From contig NZ_LBJC01000033.1 of assembly GCF_004114535.1 (NCBI RefSeq), forward strand, positions 186,001 through 250,000: a DNA stretch of 64,000 nucleotides. The letters run 5' to 3'. A model generated the notes under the pieces. That model saw only the letters and a program-made list of their open reading frames with translations, did no database searches and was not told the DNA's origin. Positions 25,317 to 32,746 of the stretch are shown here, piece by piece. A program made the translations under genes and the position numbers. The stretch comes from Bradyrhizobium nanningense. GTDB taxonomy: Bacteria; Pseudomonadota; Alphaproteobacteria; Rhizobiales; Xanthobacteraceae. Positions within the stretch are counted from its first letter, which is position 1. Each line of letters begins with the position of its first letter.

Positions 25317-26087
25317 CTAAGTCTGTCTTGCGTCGCCGACGACGAACATGCGTTCGAGGGCGAGCACGAGGCCATAGAGAGCGACCCCGAGCAGCGTCAG
25401 CAGCACGACCGCCATCACCATCGCGGGCGTGTCGAGCGAAGACTGCACCTGGATCATGAGGTAGCCGAGCCCGCGCTCGGAGGCGATGAACTCGCCGACG
25501 ATGGCGCCGGCGACCGCCAGGATGGCGCCGACCTTCATGCCGGAGAAGATGTAAGGCAGCGATCCCGGCAGCTGGATCTTGCGGAACAGCGTCCAGCGCG
25601 AGCCGCGCAGCGACTTCACGAGATCGAGCAGATCCGGCTCGACCTCGCGCAAGCCGCGTGCGGTGGTGAGCAGGATCGGGAAGAAGCAGATGCTGAACGC
25701 GATCAGGATGTTCGGCACGATGCCGTAGGAGAACCAGACGATGAAGAGCGGGCCGAGCGCGACCTTCGGGATCATGTTCAGCGTCACGAACAGCGGCAGC
25801 AGCATGAGGCTGAGCAGCGGCGCCCAGCTGAAGATCACCGCGAGCGCGACGCCGACGAGAGCGCCAAGCGCGAAGCCGCCGAGGATCTCGAGCGCCGTGA
25901 CCAGCGTGTTGGAACCCCAGGCGTAGCCTGTGGTTCCCAGCGTCTGAACGGTGGCGAGCGGCGAGGGCAGGATGAATTTCGGCACGTGGAAGGCATCGAC
26001 CGCGACCTGCCAGAGCACGAGCACGGCGAGGTGCACGACCAGGATGACCGCAAAGCTGCGCGAGGCGTGTGCGCCGTCTCCTGCCAC
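25317..26087 (-). CDS. ABC transporter permease (SsuC/TauC/ThiX type)
   Basis: This 256-residue protein has six predicted membrane helices and the EAA loop ARGLREVEPDLLDLVKSLRGS followed by LPYIFSGMKVGAILA that docks on the ATPase. The start is a GTG at 26087 with AGGGAG 7 bases upstream. It is the first gene of the minus-strand operon running to 21613, and the palindrome at 26156-26169 lies 68 bp upstream. With the binding protein at 26919 and the ATPase at 21613 it makes a complete importer. Confidence 0.92.
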   Translation of the reverse strand: MAGDGAHASRSFAVILVVHLAVLVLWQVAVDAFHVPKFILPSPLATVQTLGTTGYAWGSNTLVTALEILGGFALGALVGVALAVIFSWAPLLSLMLLPLFVTLNMIPKVALGPLFIVWFSYGIVPNILIAFSICFFPILLTTARGLREVEPDLLDLVKSLRGSRWTLFRKIQLPGSLPYIFSGMKVGAILAVAGAIVGEFIASERGLGYLMIQVQSSLDTPAMVMAVVLLTLLGVALYGLVLALERMFVVGDARQT

Positions 26088-26155
26088 CGATTGCTCCCTG
26101 TTGGCGCGGCGGCGATGCCGCAGGTCGCCAGCCTAACCGTCCCCGGGGAAAGTTT

Positions 26156-26169
26156 CAACCAATTGGTTG
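26156..26169. promoter_or_regulatory. Perfect palindrome CAACCAATTGGTTG, candidate TetR operator
   Basis: This 14-bp perfect palindrome lies immediately after the tetR stop codon and upstream of the permease operon start. It shares CAACCAA and GTTG with the site upstream of tetR (26822-26835), which points to one regulator controlling both transcripts. Confidence 0.7.
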
Positions 26170-26170
26170 A

Positions 26171-26818
26171 TTAGGGCCGGAGCGACTGCAGCACCAGATC
26201 GGCGACGTGGCGGCGGCGGGCGCGGCGTGCGCTGCGGCTCGACAGGTCCTTGCCGAAGATCGCCGACAGCGTCGGCGTGTTGGAGAAGAAGAAAAAGCTG
26301 AGGCCGGCAATGGAGATATAGAGTTGGACCGGGTCGATCCCCTTGCGGAACACGCCCGCGCGCACCCCTTCATTGAGGATGTGCGAAACACTCTTCACCA
26401 GGGGGGAATGCATCGCTTCCAGCCGCGTCGAGCCGCGGACGTGGCGGGCGCCGCCGCGGTTCTCGTCGTTCAAAAGCACGATGAAATCGGGGTGTGCGGC
26501 CAGATGGTCGAACGAGGCCTCGATCAGCTTGCGGATCGCCTTCTCCGGCGGCAGGCCTTCGAGATTGAGCTTGCGCTCCTGCTCGCGGATGTCCTCATAG
26601 ACCCATTCGAGGACGGCGAGGTAGAGCGCGTCCTTGTCGCCGAAATAATGGTAGACGAGCTGCTTGTTGACGCCCGCGCGCTCGGCGATCTCGTCGACGC
26701 GGGCGCCCGCAAAGCCGTGCCGGGCGAATTCCAGGCGCGCCGCGGTGAGCAGCTTGTTGCGGGTGGCGACGGGGTCGCGGCGCTGCGGCACGGTGTCGCC
26801 AGATCGTTTTGCGGGCAT
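26171..26818 (-). CDS. TetR-family regulator of the ABC/aldolase locus
   Basis: This 215-residue protein has an N-terminal HTH (TRNKLLTAARLEFARHGFAG...IAERAGVNKQLVYHYFGDKDALY) and a helical ligand domain like the RutR/TetR_C_3-like regulators, including SIAGLSFFFFSNTPTLSAIFG. I placed the start at the ATG at 26818 (MPAKRSGD); a longer form from 26839 would overlap the candidate operator. It lies between the two halves of the transport locus and likely represses the permease operon and the binding-protein gene, relieved by the imported compound. Confidence 0.88.
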   Translation of the reverse strand: MPAKRSGDTVPQRRDPVATRNKLLTAARLEFARHGFAGARVDEIAERAGVNKQLVYHYFGDKDALYLAVLEWVYEDIREQERKLNLEGLPPEKAIRKLIEASFDHLAAHPDFIVLLNDENRGGARHVRGSTRLEAMHSPLVKSVSHILNEGVRAGVFRKGIDPVQLYISIAGLSFFFFSNTPTLSAIFGKDLSSRSARRARRRHVADLVLQSLRP

Positions 26819-26821
26819 TTC

Positions 26822-26835
26822 CAACCAAACAGTTG
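26822..26835. promoter_or_regulatory. Imperfect palindrome CAACCAAACAGTTG, second candidate TetR operator
   Basis: The site is just upstream of the tetR ATG and within the divergent promoter region of the binding-protein gene (start 26919). Its outer CAAC...GTTG matches the perfect palindrome at 26156-26169 in length and sequence; only the centre differs. Confidence 0.6.
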
Positions 26836-26918
26836 ACAAGTTGAGGGCGGGCTTGTTGCATTGGTATCCTCACACGGGGAGAGCGACAAGCCGGGTCGCT
26901 GGCATGAGGAGAGATGCG

Positions 26919-27923
26919 ATGAAGCGTTTGCAGGCGGCTGTCGTGGCCCTGATGCTCGGTTTGCCGGCGGTGCCGGCGAGCGCGGGTGAAGCGGTGAACC
27001 TGATCCTCAACTGGACGCCGACGGCCGATCACTCGCCGTACTACTACGCCAAGGCGCAGGGCTGGTACGAGAAGGCCGGCATCGACCTCACGATCGAGAC
27101 CGGCAAGGGCTCCGGCGTCTCCGCTGCCAAGGTCGGCTCGGGCGGCTCGCCCTTCGGCGTCGCCGATCTTGCCACCATGCTGGTGGCCAAGGGCAAGGGC
27201 GCCGACACCGTTGCCGTGATGAGCGTCTACGCCAATACCGGGCAAACCTTCTACTGGCTGAAGAGCTACGGCGTGAACGGGGTGAAGGATTTCGCCGGCC
27301 ACAAGATCGGCAATCCGCCGGGCGATGCCTCGCGCGTGATGTGGCCGGCCTTTGCGAAAGCCGCAGGGCTTGCACCGGACTCGGTCGGATTCGTCAATGT
27401 CGGGCCGACCGCGAAGATCGCGGCGCTGAAAAGCCATACCGTCGACATCATCAGCGACTTCTACAACGAGCATGATCTGAAGGTGATCGAGTTCGGCCAG
27501 GACCTCGGCTACGTCAACTGGAAGGAGATCGGGCTCAATCCTTACGGCAACTCGCTGATCGTCAACGGCGCGTACCTGCAGAAGAACCCGAAGGTGGTCG
27601 AAGACTTCGTGCGCGTCACGCAGAAGGCCTTTGCGGCCTGCGTTGCCGACGTCGCGCCCTGCCTGAAGGCGCTGCTCGACCAGGTCTCCGGCCTCGACAA
27701 GGAGAACCAGGAGCGCCAGTGGGAGCGCATCAAGTTCCTGATGACGGACGAGTTCACCACCACCAAGGGGCTCGGCTGGATCGACGGCGAGCGGATGAAG
27801 AAGGATTACGAGCTGGTCCAGACCTATCTCGGCATGGAGAAGCCGTTCGACGTGACGACGGCGTTCACGACCAAGATGCTGGATCCGAGCATCAAGATGG
27901 ATGCGAGCAAGGTGAGGAAGTAG
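26919..27923 (+). CDS. ABC transporter substrate-binding protein, NMT1/THI5-like
   Basis: This 334-residue periplasmic protein has a signal peptide (MKRLQAAVVALMLGLPAVPASA) followed by VNLILNWTPTADHSPYYYAKAQGWYEKAGID, the opening of the NMT1/THI5-like fold used for pyrimidine precursors, sulfonates and related compounds. FGVADLATM and GQTFYW lie in the first lobe. I chose the ATG at 26919 because GAGGAGAG is 6 bases upstream; the frame extends over the tetR region on the other strand. It is divergent from tetR and encoded apart from its permease. The ligand is unknown. Confidence 0.92.
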   Translation: MKRLQAAVVALMLGLPAVPASAGEAVNLILNWTPTADHSPYYYAKAQGWYEKAGIDLTIETGKGSGVSAAKVGSGGSPFGVADLATMLVAKGKGADTVAVMSVYANTGQTFYWLKSYGVNGVKDFAGHKIGNPPGDASRVMWPAFAKAAGLAPDSVGFVNVGPTAKIAALKSHTVDIISDFYNEHDLKVIEFGQDLGYVNWKEIGLNPYGNSLIVNGAYLQKNPKVVEDFVRVTQKAFAACVADVAPCLKALLDQVSGLDKENQERQWERIKFLMTDEFTTTKGLGWIDGERMKKDYELVQTYLGMEKPFDVTTAFTTKMLDPSIKMDASKVRK

Positions 27924-27955
27924 GGGGGCAGTCGGCGCGCTCACCTACTCACCGG

Positions 27956-28058
27956 TGTCATGCCCGGCTCGACCGGGGCATCCAGTCCGCCGCGGCCCGT
28001 CGGGCGACTCAACGCCTTCACGCAGTACCGGATCGCCCGGTCAAGCCGGACGATGACA
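27956..28058. repeat. Inverted-repeat element, family B copy 2
   Basis: The arms TGTCATGCCCGGCTCGACCG and TCAAGCCGGACGATGACA and the middle match the element at 18333-18439. It follows the binding-protein stop codon by about 30 bp and precedes the minCDE promoter region. Confidence 0.8.
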
Positions 28059-28216
28059 TCGTGTGCTGGGCGAGAGCGACCGTTCAACGCTTGCCCCAGC
28101 CGATCGCGAGATCAGCGCACCCCATCCCCCCACGTAATCCCACGGAGAATTAACCGGCCGTTAACCATATCCGCCGCATCGTTAACCATTCAATAACAGG
28201 GAACGAGTCGGCCGTG

Positions 28217-28915
28217 ATGGAGGCTGCAGTCAAACCTCAACGCCAAATGGTGCGCCTGCGCGGGCGCTCCTATGTGGCCTTCGTGTTTACGCCGACGGTT
28301 CCGGTTCAGGACTGGCTGCACGAGATCGACGCCACCATCGCGCGCTCGCCGGGCTTCTTTGCCGGCCGGCCGGTGGTGATCGACTTGTCCTCGGTCGATC
28401 TCAGCCAGTCCGGCATCGGTCATCTGCTCGCCAGCCTGCAGGACCGCAACATTCGCGTGCTCGGCATCGAGGGCGTGGAGGAGGCAAGGCTGACCCCGAT
28501 GATGCCGCCGCTGCTCTCGGGCGGACGCAGCTGTATGGTCGAGCCAAGCGCGCCGAAGAAGCCAGAGACGAAGACCGAGACCAAGCCGACCTCGCTTTTG
28601 CTCGAAAACCCCGTGCGCTCGGGTCAGACCGTGATCTTCCCGGAAGGCGACGTGACCATCCTGGGTTCGGTCGGCTCCGGCGCGGAAGTCGTCGCCGGCG
28701 GATCGATTCACGTCTACGGGGCGCTGCGCGGCCGCGCCATGGCGGGCGTCAACGGCCGCACCAGCGCGCGCATCTATTGCCAGAAGATCGAAGCCGAACT
28801 GCTCGCGATCGATGGATTTTATCAGACTGCCGACGATATCGACGCCGCGCTTCGCGGCAGGCCGGCCCAGGCCTGGCTGCAGGGCAACACCATGCGAATT
28901 ACCGCGCTGAACTGA
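28217..28915 (+). CDS. minC: Septum-site determining protein MinC
   Basis: This 232-residue protein has an N-terminal MinC_N domain (FTPTVPVQDWLHEID, VVIDLSSVDLS) and a C-terminal beta-helix domain (GQTVIFPEGDVTILGSVGSGAEVVAGGSIHVYGALRGRAMAG) that inhibits FtsZ and binds MinD. It blocks septation near the poles. A GTG (28214) directly precedes the chosen ATG (28217). It heads the minCDE operon: minD starts 19 bp later. A linker of charged residues (KKPETKTETKPT) separates the domains. Confidence 0.97.
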   Translation: MEAAVKPQRQMVRLRGRSYVAFVFTPTVPVQDWLHEIDATIARSPGFFAGRPVVIDLSSVDLSQSGIGHLLASLQDRNIRVLGIEGVEEARLTPMMPPLLSGGRSCMVEPSAPKKPETKTETKPTSLLLENPVRSGQTVIFPEGDVTILGSVGSGAEVVAGGSIHVYGALRGRAMAGVNGRTSARIYCQKIEAELLAIDGFYQTADDIDAALRGRPAQAWLQGNTMRITALN

Positions 28916-28934
28916 CCAGAAGGAGATTTCAGAA

Positions 28935-29750
28935 ATGGCCAAGGTACTGGTCGTGACATCAGGCAAGGGCGGGGTCGGCAAGACCACGACGACCGCCGCC
29001 CTGGGAGCTGCGCTGGCGCAGCGCGGCGACAAGGTCGTCGTCGTCGACTTCGACGTCGGCCTGCGCAACCTCGACCTGGTGATGGGGGCCGAGCGCCGGG
29101 TCGTGTTCGACCTCATCAACGTGGTGCAGGGCGTTGCGAAACTCCCGCAGGCGCTGATCAAGGACAAGCGGCTGGAGAACCTCTGGCTGCTGCCGGCTTC
29201 GCAGACGCGCGACAAGGACGCGCTCACGGAAGAGGGCGTCGGCAAGGTCATCGACGAACTGCGCGCCCGTTTCGACTGGGTGATCTGCGACAGCCCGGCC
29301 GGCATCGAGCGCGGCGCCTCCATGGCCATGCGCTTTGCTGACGAGGCTGTGATCGTCACCAATCCGGAAGTGTCCTCGGTGCGCGATTCCGACCGCATCA
29401 TCGGCATGCTCGATTCCAAGACGGTGCGGGCCGAGAAGGGCGAGCGGGTCGAGAAGCACATTCTCATCACCCGCTACGATCCCTCCCGCGCCGCGCGCGG
29501 CGAGATGCTGACGATCGACGATATCCTGGAAATCCTCGCAACGCCCTTGCTCGGCATCATCCCCGAGAGCCAGGACGTGTTGAAGGCCTCCAACGTCGGC
29601 ACGCCGGTGACGCTGTCGAACGCGGATGGAGCGCCGGCGCGGGCCTATATGGACGCGGCCAAGCGCCTCTGCGGCGAGAACGTGACGATGCACGTTCCCG
29701 CCGAGCGCAGAGGTCTGATGGACCGCCTGCTGCGACGGAGGGCTGCATGA
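28935..29750 (+). CDS. minD: Septum-site determining protein MinD
   Basis: This 271-residue ParA-like ATPase has the deviant Walker A motif SGKGGVGKTTTTAALG at the N terminus, DFDVGLRNLDLVMG, and the C-terminal amphipathic membrane-targeting helix (ERRGLMDRLLRRRA). It dimerises with ATP on the inner membrane and recruits MinC. A strong ribosome site AAGGAG lies upstream. Its stop overlaps the minE start by 4 bp. Confidence 0.98.
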   Translation: MAKVLVVTSGKGGVGKTTTTAALGAALAQRGDKVVVVDFDVGLRNLDLVMGAERRVVFDLINVVQGVAKLPQALIKDKRLENLWLLPASQTRDKDALTEEGVGKVIDELRARFDWVICDSPAGIERGASMAMRFADEAVIVTNPEVSSVRDSDRIIGMLDSKTVRAEKGERVEKHILITRYDPSRAARGEMLTIDDILEILATPLLGIIPESQDVLKASNVGTPVTLSNADGAPARAYMDAAKRLCGENVTMHVPAERRGLMDRLLRRRAA

Positions 29751-30028
29751 GCATGGGTCTGCTTCGACTTCTCCGCGGCAAGAAAGCCACTGCACCCGTC
29801 GCTCGCGAACGGTTGCAGATCCTGCTTGCCCATGAACGCGGAATGCGTGGCCAGCCCGATCTGCTCGGTGTGCTGCGTGAGGAAATTCTCGCCGTCGTGT
29901 CCAAGCACGTCACGCTGGACCCGACCAAGGTCATCGTCCGGCTCGAGCGCGGCGACGAGGTATCGACCCTGGAGGTCGATATCGAGGTGCCCAACGATAT
30001 CGAGCGCAAGCGCGTGGCGGTCGCGTAG
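29747..30028 (+). CDS. minE: Cell division topological specificity factor MinE
   Basis: This 93-residue protein has the N-terminal amphipathic MinD-binding part (ARERLQILLAHERG) and the C-terminal topological-specificity domain (VTLDPTKVIVRLERGDEVSTLEVDIEVP). It stimulates MinD ATPase and keeps MinCD away from midcell. The ATG overlaps the minD stop, giving coupled translation. It is the last gene of minCDE. Confidence 0.97.
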   Translation: MSMGLLRLLRGKKATAPVARERLQILLAHERGMRGQPDLLGVLREEILAVVSKHVTLDPTKVIVRLERGDEVSTLEVDIEVPNDIERKRVAVA

Positions 30029-30067
30029 GGACCGCGGCCGACGACGAGCCATTTTGGGGTGGGTGAG

Positions 30068-30099
30068 AAGGCGGTCCGCTGGGCATGGCGGGCCGCCTT
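30068..30099 (+). terminator. Probable terminator of minCDE
   Basis: A 12-bp stem (AAGGCGGTCCGC / GCGGGCCGCCTT, one G-U pair) with an 8-base loop lies 40 bp after minE and is followed by a short T-rich stretch (TGTCGTTC). The T tract is weak, hence the moderate confidence. Confidence 0.6.
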
Positions 30100-30237
30100 T
30101 GTCGTTCGCATCACTCACGCTCCCGGGGCCTGTCGATGTGATCGACGACGGGCGGAACGGGATCTGCGGCGCAATCGTTATCGTAGACCGCGGAATGCCG
30201 AGCCGGGCTCCGCGGTTTCGTCAGACGGAGAGCGCCC

Positions 30238-30423
30238 ATGATGTCCGAGGTCCAGGTCCATACTGTTGCGCGGCAGATGCTCGAACAGCACGGTTTTGCT
30301 GCGATCGCGAAGGCCGCCGAGCAGGCCCAGGCTTGCGAGGGCCGCGGCGAGGCCGATGAGGCCAGGGAGTGGCGTCACATCGCCGACGCCATGAAGATCA
30401 TCCGTGGGCCGCACCAGAGCTGA
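30238..30423 (+). CDS. Small helical protein, unknown function
   Basis: This 61-residue soluble protein is mostly helical (VARQMLEQHGFAAIAKAAEQ) and ends EWRHIADAMKIIRGP. GGAGAG lies before two adjacent ATG codons (30238, 30241). It resembles short proteins common in Bradyrhizobium, without known role. It is convergent with the small secreted protein gene that follows. Confidence 0.7.
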   Translation: MMSEVQVHTVARQMLEQHGFAAIAKAAEQAQACEGRGEADEAREWRHIADAMKIIRGPHQS

Positions 30424-30444
30424 CCACCGGAGCAGCAAACCGCC

Positions 30445-30696
30445 TCAACGGCCGTCGCCGTCGCGCTCGGTTCCCTGCGATGAGGATCGCCGGGTTTGCG
30501 ACTGGCCGCGGTCTCCCGTCTCCTTGCACGGAAGCGGCTCCCAAGTCCCATCGGGTGTCTGCTGATACGCGCTGCAGGTCGAGGAGGGCGAATTGCCCTC
30601 GGCTTTTTGGCTGTCTGAATTCTTCGCCAGCACAGGGCCGGCCAGCACCGTGGCGGCCGCGAGCGTGCCGGCGAAAACGAAATGGATCATCCGCAT
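30445..30696 (-). CDS. Small exported protein, unknown function
   Basis: This 83-residue protein has a signal peptide (MRMIHFVFAGTLAAATVLAG, cleavage after VLA) and a hydrophilic mature part with two cysteines (CSAYQQTPDGTWEPLPC) that could form a disulfide. The tail is rich in Gln, Ser, Arg and Gly and looks disordered. I chose the ATG at 30696 because the longer frame puts charged residues before the hydrophobic segment. Its role is unknown; another exported protein gene lies upstream on the same strand. Confidence 0.7.
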   Translation of the reverse strand: MRMIHFVFAGTLAAATVLAGPVLAKNSDSQKAEGNSPSSTCSAYQQTPDGTWEPLPCKETGDRGQSQTRRSSSQGTERDGDGR

Positions 30697-30822
30697 GAGA
30701 GGTTCCTGTTCGAATTCGAAGAGGCCCCGCATGCTTTCCAGAATTGTGACAATTGTTGGCCGGCGCAGGGTCTCCCGGCGACGTGCTTAACGCCGCGAAA
30801 ACCGGCCTGCTAGCCGCCCCTG

Positions 30823-31212
30823 CTAACCGCCCTTGGCGCGGATCAGGCCGGCGAGGTTGGTCTTCTGGGCCTCGCACCAGGTCGGCATGCCGAGACGGCG
30901 CTGGTTCAGGTCCGTCGCCTGGGTCGCCACCGCAACCTCGGCCATCAGATCGTCGTCCTGCTTCTCGCCCATCTTGCCGCCGGTATGCATCCAGGCGATC
31001 GCCTTGCGCACCTTCTCGGTGGTACCCTCGGGCAGCTGCATCTGCTGCGCCTTCTGCACGAGGTCCTGATAGACGACGTCCGTGCCCGGGCATTCCACCT
31101 TGGCGGCGAAGGCCTGCAGGACCATCGTCACATAGGTCGAACGTGGGTGGTCCTCGGCTTGGGCGGGAGCTGCGATCAGCAACAGGCCAGCCACCAGGAA
31201 ACCGTAGCGCAT
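30823..31212 (-). CDS. Exported Rap1a-like/Tai-like small protein
   Basis: This 129-residue protein has a signal peptide ending AQA, then a helical domain with two cysteines (AKVECPGTD and MPTWCEAQK) and a central IAWMHTGGKMG. The fold resembles small periplasmic helical proteins such as Rap1a/Tai immunity proteins, but I see no partner toxin. The start at 31212 has an ideal GAGGAG site. The longer frame upstream is a shadow of the divergent SDR gene. Confidence 0.75.
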   Translation of the reverse strand: MRYGFLVAGLLLIAAPAQAEDHPRSTYVTMVLQAFAAKVECPGTDVVYQDLVQKAQQMQLPEGTTEKVRKAIAWMHTGGKMGEKQDDDLMAEVAVATQATDLNQRRLGMPTWCEAQKTNLAGLIRAKGG

Positions 31213-31345
31213 CCTTGGTATCTCCTCTGTCTTTTTCAGGAGGCTAGCGTCCGGCGGGCTGCTCCGCAATGGTGCCAGGTGCGAATTTGTCGCTTCCCTC
31301 TGCGGTGCGCTATCGTGGCACCGCATCCCGGCTTCGGAGAGCGAA

Positions 31346-32131
31346 ATGAGCCTGTTCAGCACGCCGTTCGATCCTACCCGTGACACGGCGCTCGTGACCG
31401 GCGCGGGCAACGGCATCGGCCGCGCGATCGCGCAGGCCTTGGTCGGCGAGGGCGTCCGGACCGTGTTCGCCGATGTCAACGCCGAGCGGGTGACTGCTGC
31501 GATCAGCGCCAGCCCGAGGCCCGAACTGGCGGTGCCCTGGGTCGGCGATCTCGCCGAGCTGGAGGCGTGCGACGCACTGCTTGCGACGGCGCACGCAGCA
31601 TTGGGCGAGATCACGCATTTCGTCCACAGCGCATCGCCGCCGCGGCGGGAGGCCGATCATGCGCTCGCGGTCGATCGCAGGATCTGGCAGCAGATGCATG
31701 CCGTCAATCTCGATGCCGGCTTTCACCTGGCGCGCAACCTCGCCAAGCGGCTGATCGCGGCGAAGCGGCCCGGCTCGTTCCTGTTTCTCACCTCGCTGCA
31801 TGCGGGCACGCCGCGCAATTTGCCGCATTATTCGACGGCGAAGGCGGCCATGGCGATGCTGGTGAAGGAGCTGGCCAAGACGTTTGGCCGCCACGGCATC
31901 CGCGTCAACGCCCTGGTGCCCGGCGCGATCGCGGCCGGCGGGTTCGTTGCGGATCCCGCGCTGGCGCGGCACATTCCGCTCGGGCGTCTCGGCGAGGCCA
32001 ACGACCTCGCACCGATGGCGCTCACGGTGCTGTCGAACAAGCTCTCCGGTTACGTCACCGGCGCGGCCTATGTCGTCGACGGCGGATTGTCGCTGACGAA
32101 CTGGTTCGAGCCGCCGGCGCTCGACGAATAG
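31346..32131 (+). CDS. Short-chain dehydrogenase/reductase
   Basis: This 261-residue classical SDR has the cofactor loop VTGAGNGIGRAIAQAL and a catalytic Tyr-Lys in HYSTAKAAMAML, with Ser from FLTSLHAG. The C terminus SGYVTGAAYVVDGGLSLTNW is the usual SDR closing strand. It is an NAD(P)-dependent oxidoreductase of unknown substrate, like 3-oxoacyl-ACP reductase homologues. It abuts the convergent DUF6894 gene with no intergenic base, leaving no room for a terminator. Confidence 0.9.
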   Translation: MSLFSTPFDPTRDTALVTGAGNGIGRAIAQALVGEGVRTVFADVNAERVTAAISASPRPELAVPWVGDLAELEACDALLATAHAALGEITHFVHSASPPRREADHALAVDRRIWQQMHAVNLDAGFHLARNLAKRLIAAKRPGSFLFLTSLHAGTPRNLPHYSTAKAAMAMLVKELAKTFGRHGIRVNALVPGAIAAGGFVADPALARHIPLGRLGEANDLAPMALTVLSNKLSGYVTGAAYVVDGGLSLTNWFEPPALDE

Positions 32132-32362
32132 TCAGCGGCGCCAGGCCGGCACCGGATCGAGCGGCGTTCGATAAAGCTCATTGTGATCGCGATCGGTGAC
32201 GCGCACCGCGCAACCCTTCTGCTGCAGCTCCGGCTTCACCTGCGACAGCTCGCATGCCAGTTGATCGGCGCGATCGGAGGCAACCTCGATATCTTCGAGA
32301 ATGATCCCGCCCTGGTTCCTGAACTCTTCACCAACCACAAGATCGAAGGAGTAGTAAGGCAT
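32132..32362 (-). CDS. DUF6894-type small protein
   Basis: This 76-residue protein begins MPYYSFDLVVGEEF and continues GGIILEDIEVASDRADQLACELSQ. The opening aromatic strand and the D/E-rich helix are typical of the small DUF6894 family, common and multi-copy in Bradyrhizobium. The role is unknown. It ends exactly where the SDR gene ends on the other strand. Confidence 0.8.
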   Translation of the reverse strand: MPYYSFDLVVGEEFRNQGGIILEDIEVASDRADQLACELSQVKPELQQKGCAVRVTDRDHNELYRTPLDPVPAWRR

Positions 32363-32746
32363 CCGAATTCCCCGGTGTGACGACCCAGCTCTGAAAACAA
32401 GTCTTCAATGGAAATCTCGACACATCCGGGATGGTACCACTGAGTCGATATCTATCGAATGAACAGGCCGCGCAATCTCTGTGCTTATGGCGCAGAAATG
32501 ATGTGCAGCATGCAGGGTCATTAAGAATTTATTAAATACGTGGCGCAATCATAAGGCATGGAATTGCAGCAGAACCGGGCTCCGGGAACCGGCAGCTGCA
32601 AGAGAAGGCCGCCGGCATAGATCCCGACGGCCTTTTCTCATGAGCGGAAAACATCGCTTTTCCGTAATTGCCCGGACTCAACGCATCACATCGACTCGGA
32701 CAGCGTGCGTGTTGTCGCAGCGGCCGCGCTGTTGCTGTTGCGCGCG
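32363..32746. other. Intergenic stretch with possible small RNA
   Basis: No protein gene is seen. The region is more A/T-rich between 32515 and 32565 and ends in a hairpin at 32605-32634. The open frames after 32640 are shadows of the proline-rich protein gene. Confidence 0.4.
32520..32640 (+). ncRNA. Candidate small RNA with terminator-like hairpin
   Basis: An A/T-rich promoter-like run (CATTAAGAATTTATTAAATA, 32519-32538) is followed by a G/C-rich segment (CCGGGCTCCGGGAACCGG) and a hairpin AAGGCCG...CGGCCTT (32605-32634) ending TTCTC. There is no open frame of note. It may be an sRNA or the terminator of a short transcript; evidence is structural only. Confidence 0.35.
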
